Below are positions 17,388-27,798 of a stretch of 64,000 nucleotides of DNA, piece after piece. The stretch's first letter is position 1. Each line of letters opens with the position of its first letter. The stretch is from the NCBI RefSeq assembly GCF_017168145.1, contig NZ_JADQTL010000008.1, forward strand, positions 124,001 through 188,000. The letters run 5' to 3'. Under the pieces are notes generated by a model, which worked only from the letters and a program-made list of their open reading frames with translations, did no database searches and was not told where the DNA came from. This DNA is from Anaerovorax sp. IOR16 (GTDB lineage: Bacteria; Bacillota; Clostridia; Peptostreptococcales; Anaerovoracaceae). A program made the translations under genes and the position numbers.

Positions 17388-20300
17388 TCATTCTTCTATA
17401 AACCTCATTAGAATGGTTGCAGTTTCTGCTCTTGAAGCTTTGCCTCTAGAATCAAGCTTATTGTTTCCTTTTCCTGAGATAAGCCCTTCATTGTAAGCCC
17501 ATTTCATGGAATCAAGTGCCCAGGTGCTTACGGAAGCACTATCAGCAAAGCTTGAAATTTCTTTTGAACCTGTCGTATTGATATTTTTTAATTTTGCATA
17601 GCTCATTAGTATTAAAGTCATCTGCTCTCTGGTAATACTATCCATTGGTCCGAATTTGCCATTGTCGTAGCCCTTAACGATTCCATTTTCTGCTGCCCAG
17701 CTTACAGCTTTTTCATACCAAATGCCTGAAGAAATATCAGAGAAGGTATTGCTGCTTGTATCAGCTGCAGGTTCTCCTGCTAATCTGTAAAGGATTGTAA
17801 CTACCATCGCACGAGTAGTATCTCCCTTTGGATTGAATTTGTCAGCAGCGACACCTGACATTAGATTGTTAGTGTTAACATATTTAACCGCTTCAAAATA
17901 CCATGCAGTATTTGCAACATCTGCAAATGGGTTTACCCATACTTGAGTTTCATCATAACCAATTGCGTATAGTGATAAGTGATTTGTTGTGAAGATTACG
18001 CTCTTTGTTTTTGTGTCATACATTGTTGTAACCTTCTTAATGTTTCCATAATCATCCACATACCAAACAACGATGCCAGAAGGATTTTCTCCATCCTTTA
18101 ATTCGTAAGGGAGGTTTAGCGTTATTAAACCACCGTCAAAGCTTGAAATATATGAACTGCCGGCTTTAATTGATATGTCATAAACCGGTGCATCACCAAT
18201 TGCATCTTTTTGCTTTTCGTTAAGCTCCTTTTCTTTGTCAACCTTGCCTAGGTTAATGGTAATGTCTGATGACCCTGCTTGTTTTGCAATAGATTCAAGA
18301 GTTTTATCAGAAATATCCATCGAACCCAGCTCTGAAGAAACCGTTACAATTCCTGTTTTACTGTTAGCAAGAGCTTTTACAGATTTATTTGTAAGGGCAA
18401 CAGATACGGCATCTGTGTTTCTTGTATTCGGTACATTAAATTCTACAGTTGCACCCTCTGCTGTTTTTTCAAGAGCCTCTGTAACTGCTTTGTCACCAAC
18501 AGAAGCATTGGCAGTTCCATTTTCAACAGTTGGCGTCACACTTGTTTTAACTTCCTTTTCGGTACCTTTAGTCGGTGTAGTAGTACCGCCACCGTTACCT
18601 CCACCACCGCTTGAGCCGCCAGAAGATTTAGTTGAAATTGTCAGCGTGCCATCTGTTACTGTGATATCATAGTTGTCTGCTGTGAGAGACGGTACAGTGC
18701 TAATGAATTTAATAGGATATGTTCCGTTTATTGCACTACTTGTCAATTCAGTTGTGCCATCTGTCTGATAAATTTTCATGGCAGGCATTGAGTCATCGCC
18801 GCTTACTACATCTTTAGTATCACTGCCTTTTAGTCCAATATAATCTATCGCTGTTGGAGTAGGAAGTGCTGTTCCATTGTATATTCTTAGATTTGCAGGC
18901 TTAACGGTTAGTGATGCCTTGCTTATTGTAAAGTTCATAGGTCCAAGCTGGCCCATATATTCCCCATTAGAATCAGGGATTTTAACTGTTAAAGTGTAGT
19001 CTCCTGCATCTTTTGGAGCAGAAGCAAGTGTGCTTGCACCGGACATCCAAATGTATTGGAAATCATTACCGGTATAGACTGTCGGTGAAGACACATCCCC
19101 ATAGGTTCCAGATGGAGTACCAGTTGCTGAGATTGCATTTCCGTCATAGTTCTTACTTGCAACGGTAACCCCTGTAATTGTAACAGGTGTTTTGTCCACC
19201 AATTTTACTACTACATTTGTGCTTGCATCTCCGTAGTTTTGCATTGTTACAGTCACAGGAATTGTTACTGTGTTACCAATAGCTCCTGTAGTTGTTGAAA
19301 ACTTTATACCATTCATTGTATTTTGTACTTCGCTATTAAGGATAGCAGTCGTTCCTTCCGGTGTTCCCGCTGCGAAGCTAACTGTTCCACAATCTTCAGG
19401 AAGCCCTGTAATTACAGCTTCAATATCAGTGTAAGGAGTACTGTAAAGCAGATTCTTAGTTGTATCTGCCAAGGTCGGTGCTGCTGCCTTGCTGATACTC
19501 AGAACTGCAGGGTTTACTACTACATTGTAATTTCTACTTGTGGCAGAGGTGCCTGTGATTGGGTAGTCTCCGACATTTGATGTAGCTGTAGCTGTTGTTG
19601 ATAAGGCTACCCCTAGATCTTTTTCAGCATCACTGCCAACCAAACTATCAGCCGATACTGTAAAGGTCAATTCAGGATTTGCTTCTCCAAAGGTCTTTGT
19701 CTTATCCTCAGCCTGTACTGTTATGTTTTTCTTGTGAACAGTCAATGGGTAAGTTATCGAGGTCTCTTTGTATGTCCCTTCTACTTTTGCAGCAGTCGCT
19801 TTGATTTTCGCCTCTCCGGCACCAACTATTGTTAATGAACCAGTACTAGAATCAACTGCAGCAACAGAGGTGTCACTGCTTGAGTAGGTTATGGAACCGC
19901 CATTGTCACTTGAGTTGGTAGCTGTTTTACCTTCAATAGGCGTGCCATAGTTTGTTGAAAGCCCTTCTCCTCCCCCACTCCATGAAATTGTCTGTCCTGT
20001 CAAACCATCATCTTGAACGAAGTTCAATTTATGTCTTTCTTGTGTAAAGCTTACTGTTGCTCCTGAGATGACAGGATTGGTAAATACAGTTACATATACA
20101 CCTAAATCCGCATCTCTCTGATCTGTAGCTAAACCAAAATATCCTTTGCCCTCTGGCTCATAGTCACGAACATAATCTTTAAAAACTAAAGTTCCATCCC
20201 CACTGGAGAATAAATTTGCATTATACTTAGTTGTATTGATATATACAGATTTACCTGAAGACAAATCAGGAACAGTATATGTGTAGACCTCCCGGTCTGA

Positions 20301-21758
20301 TCCATCTATATTCTCTGTGGCTTTAGTATAGGTCGCTGTTAAGTCTTCTAAATGCTCATTGTTTATTGTAACATTGCAATCAAAGATAACTTCCTCTGAG
20401 CGTATTTCTTTTTCACCTTCTTGTTCTCGAAGATTATTTATTAAAATATATTTGGTTATAGTTTCAGTCCATTTATCTCCTACCTTTGAATCCGTAAGAT
20501 TACCTACATAATTTAATGTATCATAATTCATTACCCCTTCAGATTCTCCCCCTTCTTCATATCTTGTAAGATATGAAATGGAATAGCCTTCATAGTCATT
20601 ATAGTTTAATTGTTTTCTTGAAAGTACAGGCAATGTGGCATATCTTTCAGAGTTGCTCTTCATTTCAAACTTAATATCGGAAGGAGCAGGGCAAATTATA
20701 ATATCTTCTGTAATTTTAACATCATAAGTGCTTATGTTTGGTGCATAGTGCCCCGTTCCATCCGGTTTTTCCGTTGAACCTACCAGGACCTCTACCCGAG
20801 CTCTATCACCAATTTCTCCGATAGCTGTTACAACGCCTGTCGTTGGATGTACATGTACAGACGGATGGTCTGAATGATACAGAATAGATCCGCCATCTGC
20901 CCCTGCAGAATTTGTGGCAATAACTTTCTTTGATTTACCTTGGGCTATCAAAACCTTATCACCTTCATCAAAATAACTTGGATCAATTGATAATGTTTGA
21001 GAATTATCATATGTAGGCTTAGTTGGATTATTTAATGGATATATTTCCTGATTTACTGAAACTGTTTTGTCTTCATGATTAATAATCGAATCTGTAAATA
21101 CAACTAAATAACGATAGCAGGTATTATCTCCAACATGATAATACCCTTTTGGAGATTCTTCATCAGTTCTATCGTGTATAACTAAAACTCCATCCTCGTT
21201 AATCTCAAATGGCTGCGCAGCCCCCAAATTATCTGCAGCAGCATAATCGTCGCTACCCGATATATAATTGGTATAAGCATAGTATGCTGTACAATCAGCA
21301 GGTAAGCCTTTGATTGTATATAATGCAGTATTATCTTTTATAAATTCTGTAACATCTACAGCTTCTTTCTTTATGGATTTAAAGTTGATTTCATAAGGGA
21401 TCATTACCGCCGTTGAAGTGCCTAAATCCGTTTCAGTACGGAGCTCCATATTATTGATTTGGGAGCTCCAAGAAGCATCAGTATTCGCACGATATACCTC
21501 CTCATCGCTAGCATCCCAAAGAACTGAATAATTATTTGATGTCCCCGAGCTGTGATTCGTATAATCTATACCATACGAACAGCTATAGTCTTTTTTGTCC
21601 CATGTTAATGTGGGCATCGTTTGAAAGATTTCACCTACTGTAATTTTAGGATTTGCAGGTGGTTGCGGGGCATCAACCGTGCCCGCAAAGGCTGCCCCCG
21701 GCCACAAGGTCATTATCATACATATGGTAATAACCAAAGATAAAGCTTTATTTTTCAT
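17388..21758 (-). CDS. Large SLH-domain surface protein with Ig-like and MBG domains
   Basis: A 1456-residue secreted cell-surface protein. Residues 1-26 are a signal peptide ending AAFA. Bacterial Ig-like (Big_2) patterns occur near 285-345 and 615-665 (SSDTSVAAVDSSTGSLTIVG). MBG-type modules occur near 690-770 (VQAEDKTKTFGEANPELTFT) and near 980-1045. A Gly/Ser-rich linker lies near residue 1050. Three SLH repeats fill about 1272-1456 (FADVANTAWYFEAVKYV, FSDISSGIWYEKAVSWA, FADSASVSTWALDSMKWA), each with a TRA/ITRE-like motif. SLH repeats hold such proteins to pyruvylated secondary cell-wall polymer. The ligand or role of the outer part is unknown. It follows a sensory operon on the same strand after a terminator. 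Confidence 0.92.
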   Translation of the reverse strand: MKNKALSLVITICMIMTLWPGAAFAGTVDAPQPPANPKITVGEIFQTMPTLTWDKKDYSCSYGIDYTNHSSGTSNNYSVLWDASDEEVYRANTDASWSSQINNMELRTETDLGTSTAVMIPYEINFKSIKKEAVDVTEFIKDNTALYTIKGLPADCTAYYAYTNYISGSDDYAAADNLGAAQPFEINEDGVLVIHDRTDEESPKGYYHVGDNTCYRYLVVFTDSIINHEDKTVSVNQEIYPLNNPTKPTYDNSQTLSIDPSYFDEGDKVLIAQGKSKKVIATNSAGADGGSILYHSDHPSVHVHPTTGVVTAIGEIGDRARVEVLVGSTEKPDGTGHYAPNISTYDVKITEDIIICPAPSDIKFEMKSNSERYATLPVLSRKQLNYNDYEGYSISYLTRYEEGGESEGVMNYDTLNYVGNLTDSKVGDKWTETITKYILINNLREQEGEKEIRSEEVIFDCNVTINNEHLEDLTATYTKATENIDGSDREVYTYTVPDLSSGKSVYINTTKYNANLFSSGDGTLVFKDYVRDYEPEGKGYFGLATDQRDADLGVYVTVFTNPVISGATVSFTQERHKLNFVQDDGLTGQTISWSGGGEGLSTNYGTPIEGKTATNSSDNGGSITYSSSDTSVAAVDSSTGSLTIVGAGEAKIKATAAKVEGTYKETSITYPLTVHKKNITVQAEDKTKTFGEANPELTFTVSADSLVGSDAEKDLGVALSTTATATSNVGDYPITGTSATSRNYNVVVNPAVLSISKAAAPTLADTTKNLLYSTPYTDIEAVITGLPEDCGTVSFAAGTPEGTTAILNSEVQNTMNGIKFSTTTGAIGNTVTIPVTVTMQNYGDASTNVVVKLVDKTPVTITGVTVASKNYDGNAISATGTPSGTYGDVSSPTVYTGNDFQYIWMSGASTLASAPKDAGDYTLTVKIPDSNGEYMGQLGPMNFTISKASLTVKPANLRIYNGTALPTPTAIDYIGLKGSDTKDVVSGDDSMPAMKIYQTDGTTELTSSAINGTYPIKFISTVPSLTADNYDITVTDGTLTISTKSSGGSSGGGGNGGGTTTPTKGTEKEVKTSVTPTVENGTANASVGDKAVTEALEKTAEGATVEFNVPNTRNTDAVSVALTNKSVKALANSKTGIVTVSSELGSMDISDKTLESIAKQAGSSDITINLGKVDKEKELNEKQKDAIGDAPVYDISIKAGSSYISSFDGGLITLNLPYELKDGENPSGIVVWYVDDYGNIKKVTTMYDTKTKSVIFTTNHLSLYAIGYDETQVWVNPFADVANTAWYFEAVKYVNTNNLMSGVAADKFNPKGDTTRAMVVTILYRLAGEPAADTSSNTFSDISSGIWYEKAVSWAAENGIVKGYDNGKFGPMDSITREQMTLILMSYAKLKNINTTGSKEISSFADSASVSTWALDSMKWAYNEGLISGKGNNKLDSRGKASRAETATILMRFIEE

Positions 21759-21831
21759 AATCTTATTTTCCTCCTTAATTGGTTTATTTAAAATGCTTAT
21801 TAAAATAGAAAGACATCCTGTTCATTCTATA

Positions 21832-21868
21832 AAAAAACCCCCAATTAAAAAATTGAGAGGTTTCACAT
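21832..21868 (-). terminator. Terminator after sensor kinase gene
   Basis: Read on the minus strand, AAACCTCTCAATT pairs with AATTGGGGGTTT and is followed by a T-run. It separates the sensory operon from the SLH protein gene. Confidence 0.7.
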
Positions 21869-21895
21869 TCGTTGGTAAAATATTCACATTTTATT

Positions 21896-23593
21896 CTAAA
21901 GTATCGGAAGTGATACAGTAACCCTTGTTCCTATGTTTTCGGCAGACTCTATTTGGAGACCATAAGCATCACCAAAATATGATATAATTCTTCTTTGAAT
22001 ATTAATAAGAGCAACATGAGACAGGCCTTCAACTTCAAAATTTTCTTTAATAGAAACATTTTCAATGCTAGTACGAAGTCTATTTAGAGTATCACTATCC
22101 ATGCCGCAGCCATTATCCTCAACGACAATATCTATCGTCTTACCTTGCAAGCAGCTGTAAATATGTATAATCCCCAAGACATCGGAGACTGCCTTATTAC
22201 TATTGAACCCGTGGACAATGCTGTTTTCTATAATAGGCTGCAAGAGCATTCTTGGAAGCTTAATATCCTCCAAGTAATCCTCCATGTCAATCTCTACAGA
22301 AAACCTGTTCGGATAGCGGATTTCCATAATCCCTATATATTTTCTTAAGATGAAAAATTCTTCTAAACCATTAATATAAGAATCCCCCTCATTGGCATAC
22401 CTATAAAGAGAGGATAGTCCGTCGCAAAGCAGACCTGCCTTTCCATTTTCCCCCTGATTGGAAAGAGCTTTTATTATGTTAAGAACATTTATGGTAAAAT
22501 GAGCACTTATTTGTTTTTTTAGTGAGATAATTAAGGAGCGTTGCTTGACTATTTCTGCCTCATGTAGGGAAAGGGTAGCTTTGTAAAGCTCTCTTTCCTT
22601 TATCTCAATACGGCTAATCATATCGTTAATCCTACATATCAAGCCATCCAAATAATCATATCCCGTGAGGGGCAGGCAGCTATTGGCAGTGCCATCAATG
22701 GACTCGACCTCAGTAATGACCTTTTGAATAGGGATAAAAAAGTTTTTTCTCCATGCACTTACAAAAAACCAAAATGCAATTAAGAGCATTAAAATTAATA
22801 TAATTAATGCAAGTATGAAAAACAAATTTAAGTTTTTATCGGTTTCAGTATAGGAAATAATCAGCTCAAAAGGAGTAAAGCCTATACTCTTGCGTAAAAC
22901 GTGTGTCTGACTGTTTTCAAACTCAGCAATAGACATCCCTTGTAGCTCTAGTTGGTTTGACGTAATGATTGTATCAGCAGCCCCCAATAGTATTTTTAAC
23001 TTTTCATTACCTTCAACTCTTACAAATAATTGAAGAATTTCTTTTTCACTGATAAGCATCACGATTTGTCCACATGGCTTATCAAACTCATCAAGAATCG
23101 CTATGGTATAACCTATATATCTTTCGCCATCAAGGGAGATTTGAATATGCTGTTCTATTTCATTGCTTCTGATTAAGGCTTGTAATCGTTTAATACTGGT
23201 ATTGTTTAACTGTCCGGAAAATCGATAAAAGCGATTATTGTTTGCAAAAATAATTACTTTTTCAGCAAACGGAGAATTTTTAATCATTTCATTAAGATCT
23301 GTGTTTACAGCCTCTGCATTTTGATAAAAATCAATTAAATCTCCTGATAGCAGCATCTTCTTGACATTATCATTTTTTGACATGGAAAAAGATACCTCTT
23401 CCAAATGGAGAAAGGATTGGTTTAATTCCGAGATAATTCGTAAAGAGGTTTGCTCCATGTTTTGAATCGTATGTTGCTGTAAAATATTTTGCATAGACAC
23501 ATAGAAAAAAAACCATATAAATAACACGGCTATTCCCAATGCAAGCAAAGTGATTTTCAGTTTTTTTAATAATGAATTCTTTTTTATAACCAT
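21896..23593 (-). CDS. YesM/LytS-type sensor histidine kinase
   Basis: A 565-residue sensor kinase. A membrane helix at about 15-32 and another at about 258-282 enclose an extracellular sensing domain. A HAMP-like linker and coiled coil (about 285-355) follow. The His-kinase region reads KKQISAHFTINVLNIIKAL with His near 368; in most members this is QINPHFLYN, so the motif is divergent. The ATPase part has LPRMLLQPIIENSIVHGF and VVEDNGCGMD. It begins one base after the stop of a solute-binding protein gene, so it is translated with it. Its likely partner is the AraC-type regulator at the head of the operon. Confidence 0.88.
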   Translation of the reverse strand: MVIKKNSLLKKLKITLLALGIAVLFIWFFFYVSMQNILQQHTIQNMEQTSLRIISELNQSFLHLEEVSFSMSKNDNVKKMLLSGDLIDFYQNAEAVNTDLNEMIKNSPFAEKVIIFANNNRFYRFSGQLNNTSIKRLQALIRSNEIEQHIQISLDGERYIGYTIAILDEFDKPCGQIVMLISEKEILQLFVRVEGNEKLKILLGAADTIITSNQLELQGMSIAEFENSQTHVLRKSIGFTPFELIISYTETDKNLNLFFILALIILILMLLIAFWFFVSAWRKNFFIPIQKVITEVESIDGTANSCLPLTGYDYLDGLICRINDMISRIEIKERELYKATLSLHEAEIVKQRSLIISLKKQISAHFTINVLNIIKALSNQGENGKAGLLCDGLSSLYRYANEGDSYINGLEEFFILRKYIGIMEIRYPNRFSVEIDMEDYLEDIKLPRMLLQPIIENSIVHGFNSNKAVSDVLGIIHIYSCLQGKTIDIVVEDNGCGMDSDTLNRLRTSIENVSIKENFEVEGLSHVALINIQRRIISYFGDAYGLQIESAENIGTRVTVSLPIL

Positions 23594-23594
23594 A

Positions 23595-24785
23595 CTATTG
23601 GGTAATATTCTCCTTTAATAACGATTTAAAGAATTGGTCTAAATATTCCGTATTGCCGTCAATAAAACTATTTGCATATTTTATAACATCAATTTCATCT
23701 AAAGGAATATCATTGCCGTCCGCAACATCATCTCGACAAGACCATGTACCGGATGTGCAGAAAGGCTTATACCCTTCACCTGTGCCGTCAGTTTCACCAA
23801 GCAAAAATCTAATAAATAGTTTTGCCGAATTAATATTTTTCGCCCCCGCTGCAAGCATGACACTATTAGGTGTATATACTGCGGCAAAAGGCTCTAGCTC
23901 ATAAATAGGCTCAAAGCTATAGCCAAGCTCACAAAGCCTTAATTTGCTTGATAGCATTATGCCTAAAGCATAAGAATTGTCACCGGTACCAATACCCTCA
24001 GCAACCTCATCACTGGTATTTACAAAAACTATGTTCTCTGCTGCCTGCTCCCAGAAATATTCCCCTATGGATTTATCCTTAGGGAGAACAGGCTCTGTGC
24101 CAAAATATAACTTATAGGCAGTAAGCATTTTTTCCTCTTCTTTTAAAACAGTCGCACAAAAGCCGTAAGTAGTAAAAGAACTAAGAGGCGAGGCCATAAC
24201 TATTTTATCTTTATATTTATTTTCAGTAATTTCCCATATATTTGAGATAGGGCTTTGCTGATAAAGCTCACTATTATAGGCAAATAAAATTACTTCATCT
24301 AAAAAATTTAATTTGGTATTTATATGGTCGCTTTTAATCCTTGGTTCAATATCCCAAGGAATATATGGGAGAATTAGACCTGGTTCAATGAGCTCATTGT
24401 AAAGGTTCCCGGCACTGTCACTACAAATAAGCATATCACAATCAAAGGAATTGGTATCATAATTAGTACGTATCATTTTAATAGCATCTTTACTTCGGAT
24501 ATCTTTTATTTCAACTGTAAGTCCGGGATAAGCTGTTTCAAAGTATTTTTTAGTGTCAAATAATCTAGTAGTAACTGAGTAGATTGTTAAAATATCCTCT
24601 TCTAAGGCGGCCTTATACAATTCATCAGGCGTTTCTTTCGCTTCAAGATTGGCAGAAAGCACCCAGCTTTCTAAAAATTCCTGCTGCGTTGCTTGATTAC
24701 CTGCACTTCTGCCACCGCACGCAATTAAGGTAAAAGATACCATAACACAAAGCAATGCCACTAAAACTATTTTTTTCACTTCCAT
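23595..24785 (-). CDS. Extracellular solute-binding lipoprotein (iron/ion-type fold)
   Basis: A 396-residue exported protein: signal peptide with lipobox FTLIACGG (Cys about residue 23), then a periplasmic-binding-protein fold of the AfuA/family 1 kind (TIYSVTTRLFDTKKYFETAYPG at the first beta-alpha unit; CDMLICSDSAGN). A frame extends upstream to 24824, but GGAGGTTAATGTA fixes the start at the ATG at 24785. There is no ABC permease or ATPase in the operon. It sits between another binding protein and a sensor kinase, so a sensory role is more likely than uptake. Confidence 0.82.
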   Translation of the reverse strand: MEVKKIVLVALLCVMVSFTLIACGGRSAGNQATQQEFLESWVLSANLEAKETPDELYKAALEEDILTIYSVTTRLFDTKKYFETAYPGLTVEIKDIRSKDAIKMIRTNYDTNSFDCDMLICSDSAGNLYNELIEPGLILPYIPWDIEPRIKSDHINTKLNFLDEVILFAYNSELYQQSPISNIWEITENKYKDKIVMASPLSSFTTYGFCATVLKEEEKMLTAYKLYFGTEPVLPKDKSIGEYFWEQAAENIVFVNTSDEVAEGIGTGDNSYALGIMLSSKLRLCELGYSFEPIYELEPFAAVYTPNSVMLAAGAKNINSAKLFIRFLLGETDGTGEGYKPFCTSGTWSCRDDVADGNDIPLDEIDVIKYANSFIDGNTEYLDQFFKSLLKENITQ

Positions 24786-24852
24786 TACATTAACCTCCAA
24801 AACGAGCAATCCGTAAATTAACAAATTAATATATTCTTATATTCGCACCCTA

Positions 24853-26448
24853 TTACTCTGGATTTGATAAAAAGTCATCTCCAATTAGTTCTTTGCATTT
24901 TGTAATAAAAGCTTTCCAGTGGTAATCTGAATTAATATCAAGTTCACCAGTAATAAATTTATTAATCATATCATCACAGTAATTTGTCAGCTCTGTTGGA
25001 TTTCCCAATTGGGTATATAAATATTTGCTATCCTCCTGAATTTCTCTGTTATAAAAAGGCTCATACACTTTTGCCGCACGAGCATCCAAATATTCCACCA
25101 ATGAATTGTCCCCATTCCAAGCAACACCATCAATATAGGTTTCATCTACATAGCGTACCCCGGCTCCAGCATAGTTTTTGTTTTGTGTTTTGCTTTTTAG
25201 ATAATTCAAGGTAACAATTTCTGCCTTATTTCCATAAAGGGAGATGTCATCGCCAAGGGAAAAGGTCCAGTCCACATCATATTCACCGAAAGCGCCAATT
25301 AAAGCTCCTTCTTCTGAAAGCATGGCGTCTAAAACTTTGAAAGCTTCATCAGGATTCTTGCTATTAGCAGGAATAAAAGCTCCGATTGATGGTTTAGGAG
25401 TTGTGTATATGGCATTTTTATAACCCCTTGGTCCAATTAGGGGTGGCACTTGAATATAACAGGATAAAATAGCAGGTGCATTGGCATAAATATTATCAAC
25501 GATGCTTTGGCTGGTAAAAGCGCCTACAATATCCTCCGGTGAACACACAGTTTCTAAAATTTGATTTTGGGTAAAGGTAAAACTGATGTCTGCTAATAAA
25601 TCCTCCGAATACAATCTATGGCAATATTTTAGACCATCACGAAAATCATTTGTAATAGGGGAATAAATAGAATCGTTATCACCCTTGTAAAATCTTAAAT
25701 TTATTGGATCGTTATGAATGAAAGCGTTTAAAAGAAAGTTATAGCTTTGAAGTGAATAGTTGGATTCACAGCCAACTAAGGGTAGTTCATCAGAAATACC
25801 ATTATTATTGGGATCCTTATCACGAAAGGCTATTAGTACATCGTGAAGCTCATCCGTCGTTTTAGGAATCTGAAGGCCTAAGGCTTTAAGCCAATTGGTG
25901 TTAATCCAAAACGTTTGAAAGTTTTTACTGGTTCTTGAGGTTTCCGCATTTGGAAAATAATATAGATTACTATTAATCAGAAGGCTTTCTTCTGGCAGAC
26001 TATTATCGGATTTATGTAAAATATTATAATAATTAGTGCCTTCGGCGGTTAAGCGATTTAGACTATAAATCAGTCCTTTTTCTGCATAGCTTAAGAAATC
26101 CTCTTTTGATATGATTGATTGGTTTTGCGGTAAAATTACGCAATCAATTTTACCAGAATTCGCTGTAAGCAAGGCTTTTATATATTCTTTTTTGTAGCCA
26201 TGAGGGATGTAATCAAATTGAATCGAGCAATTTGTTTCGGATTCAAGCCAGCTTGTATAATAGTTAGTGGTGTAGTCTTGTACGAGATCATCTTGAACTA
26301 TAGCAATGGTTATAACTTTTTTACCAGTATCAGTCTTCATTGCTTGTCTCTCGACTACAAAAACTACTATCAGCATAACTATGATTAGTAGTGTTATAAA
26401 AAATATAAAATTTTTTTGCTTTTTCTTGAATTCCATTTGTTTGTCCAT
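24853..26448 (-). CDS. Membrane-anchored family 1 solute-binding protein
   Basis: A 531-residue protein with a single N-terminal membrane anchor (about 13-34, no lipobox Cys) and an extracellular sugar-type binding fold, of the kind seen in LplA/YtcQ-like family 1 proteins (FWINTNWLKALGLQIPKTTDEL and GAFIPANSKNPDEAFKVLDAM are typical). It contains a calcium-like loop, DKDPNNNGISDELP. It lies between a YesN-type regulator and a second binding protein, and there are no permease genes. It probably presents a ligand, perhaps an oligosaccharide, to the sensor kinase. Confidence 0.82.
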   Translation of the reverse strand: MDKQMEFKKKQKNFIFFITLLIIVMLIVVFVVERQAMKTDTGKKVITIAIVQDDLVQDYTTNYYTSWLESETNCSIQFDYIPHGYKKEYIKALLTANSGKIDCVILPQNQSIISKEDFLSYAEKGLIYSLNRLTAEGTNYYNILHKSDNSLPEESLLINSNLYYFPNAETSRTSKNFQTFWINTNWLKALGLQIPKTTDELHDVLIAFRDKDPNNNGISDELPLVGCESNYSLQSYNFLLNAFIHNDPINLRFYKGDNDSIYSPITNDFRDGLKYCHRLYSEDLLADISFTFTQNQILETVCSPEDIVGAFTSQSIVDNIYANAPAILSCYIQVPPLIGPRGYKNAIYTTPKPSIGAFIPANSKNPDEAFKVLDAMLSEEGALIGAFGEYDVDWTFSLGDDISLYGNKAEIVTLNYLKSKTQNKNYAGAGVRYVDETYIDGVAWNGDNSLVEYLDARAAKVYEPFYNREIQEDSKYLYTQLGNPTELTNYCDDMINKFITGELDINSDYHWKAFITKCKELIGDDFLSNPE

Positions 26449-26484
26449 TCTTATTTTATATTTTATATGTATTTTATGTTCCCT

Positions 26485-27213
26485 TTAATCCTGTTTCGTG
26501 TATTTACTAGGAGCAACCCCATAATACTCTTTAAAAACCTTATTAAAATAATAGTAGTCGGTGTAGCCACATTCAAGGGCGATTTGCTTGAAGGAAAGGT
26601 TACTTTCTATGATAAGTGAACTAGCATGCTTCATTCTTAAATCTGTAAGAAAACATGTCAAGGTCGTGTTGTAATATTTAGAAAAAAGATTACATATATA
26701 ACCAGGACTTAGAGCAAATTGCTTTGAAAGCTTATTTAGTGAGAATTTCTCTTGAAAGTTTTTTTCTAGGTATTCTGTTAAATCAAGGAAAGCCGGAGTT
26801 ATATTTTCTTCCGGAGTTTTCGGTAAAAATGGCCGTTTTTTGGAAAGCTTATTTGCAAGTCTTTCTAAAACCAGCTGTAATTCTTCTATCTGAACAGGCT
26901 TCAAAATATAGTCAAAACCGGAGTGGTTAAAAAAGGTTCTGGCATCATCAAAGGTACCATAGGCACTTACCATGACAAACTCAAAGTTTAGATTAGAGTC
27001 AAGTAAGGTTTTCATAAAAGCATGTCCATCTATATCAGGCATTTTAAGGTCACTGAAAATAACATCTGGACAAAGCTCTGGTATGCGTTGTAGAGCATGG
27101 ACAGGATTGCTATCATAGCCAATTACTTTAAAACCGTTATCCATCCAAGGAACAGTTTCAAGTAACTCTTTTAGAATTAATTCATCGTCATCTAGTAGAA
27201 AAACCTTATACAT
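26485..27213 (-). CDS. YesN-type response regulator with AraC DNA-binding domain
   Basis: A 242-residue regulator. The receiver domain has FLLDDDELIL at the start, the phospho-acceptor Asp in DVIFSDLKMPDIDG (about residue 52) and Lys in YILKPVQIEE. The C-terminal 100 residues are a double helix-turn-helix of the AraC/XylS type (FSLNKLSKQFALSPGYICNLF, then FKQIALECGYTDYYYFNKVFK). It is first in the operon with two binding proteins and a YesM-type kinase. A start at 27228 is possible, but GAGGGATATTGTT places the ATG at 27213 better. Confidence 0.9.
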   Translation of the reverse strand: MYKVFLLDDDELILKELLETVPWMDNGFKVIGYDSNPVHALQRIPELCPDVIFSDLKMPDIDGHAFMKTLLDSNLNFEFVMVSAYGTFDDARTFFNHSGFDYILKPVQIEELQLVLERLANKLSKKRPFLPKTPEENITPAFLDLTEYLEKNFQEKFSLNKLSKQFALSPGYICNLFSKYYNTTLTCFLTDLRMKHASSLIIESNLSFKQIALECGYTDYYYFNKVFKEYYGVAPSKYTKQD

Positions 27214-27342
27214 AACAATATCCCTCACAACATCCCTCTTTTGTATATAATATACAAATTGTTAGAAAAATCCTTTAAAAGTAATAATAAACTTTTCTAA
27301 GCAAAATAAAAATATAAAATCTTAGGATTTATTAGTAAAATT

Positions 27343-27429
27343 TTAATATACGCTATATTTAACATAATTCTCTTTTAATACTTCAGAAATTAAATCCAGA
27401 ACATATTTTTCATCGCTATCTATCCGCAT
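27343..27429 (-). pseudogene. 5' remnant of an unidentified gene
   Basis: A well-formed GAGGTGG ribosome site precedes an ATG and 28 codons (MRIDSDEKYVLDLISEVLKE...). The sequence resembles the first helices of a larger protein, and it stops abruptly in AT-rich DNA. It marks the outer edge of the defence island and is probably a truncated gene. Confidence 0.35.
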
Positions 27430-27459
27430 TCTAACCACCTCTATTTTTATCAAAAGGCA

Positions 27460-27780
27460 TTACACATGCGATTGATCTGGATTATATCCAAACTGCTTAA
27501 GTCTATATCTGCATATATTTCTTTCTTCATCTGTGAATAGTTGCACATATTCTGGTTTTAGTACATGAGCTTCAATTGAAAGGTCTAACCTTCTGTGCTC
27601 CGAAAGAATCTCAAATCCATATGTTCCGCCATCCTTTGCTATTAACATCTTGGCAGCCTGAACACCTCCTTTTTCAGAGAAAAGCTGTAGGAACCGAGTA
27701 GCGTTATACTTAAGCTCTTTCTTTGCTCTCAGGTATATATTCTTCATATCTTCATTAAAATTCTTCTCTAAAGAATTCAT
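27460..27780 (-). CDS. Conserved hypothetical protein
   Basis: A 106-residue soluble protein, mostly helical, with NATRFLQLFSEKGGVQAAKMLI and LKPEYVQLFTDEERNICRYRL. I recall similar small proteins from many bacteria, often near restriction genes, but none with an established function. It is 18 bases downstream of the DUF2089 gene on the same strand and has GGAGGTG before its ATG, so the two are likely co-transcribed. Confidence 0.7.
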   Translation of the reverse strand: MNSLEKNFNEDMKNIYLRAKKELKYNATRFLQLFSEKGGVQAAKMLIAKDGGTYGFEILSEHRRLDLSIEAHVLKPEYVQLFTDEERNICRYRLKQFGYNPDQSHV

Positions 27781-27798
27781 ACGAACACCTCCAACAGT

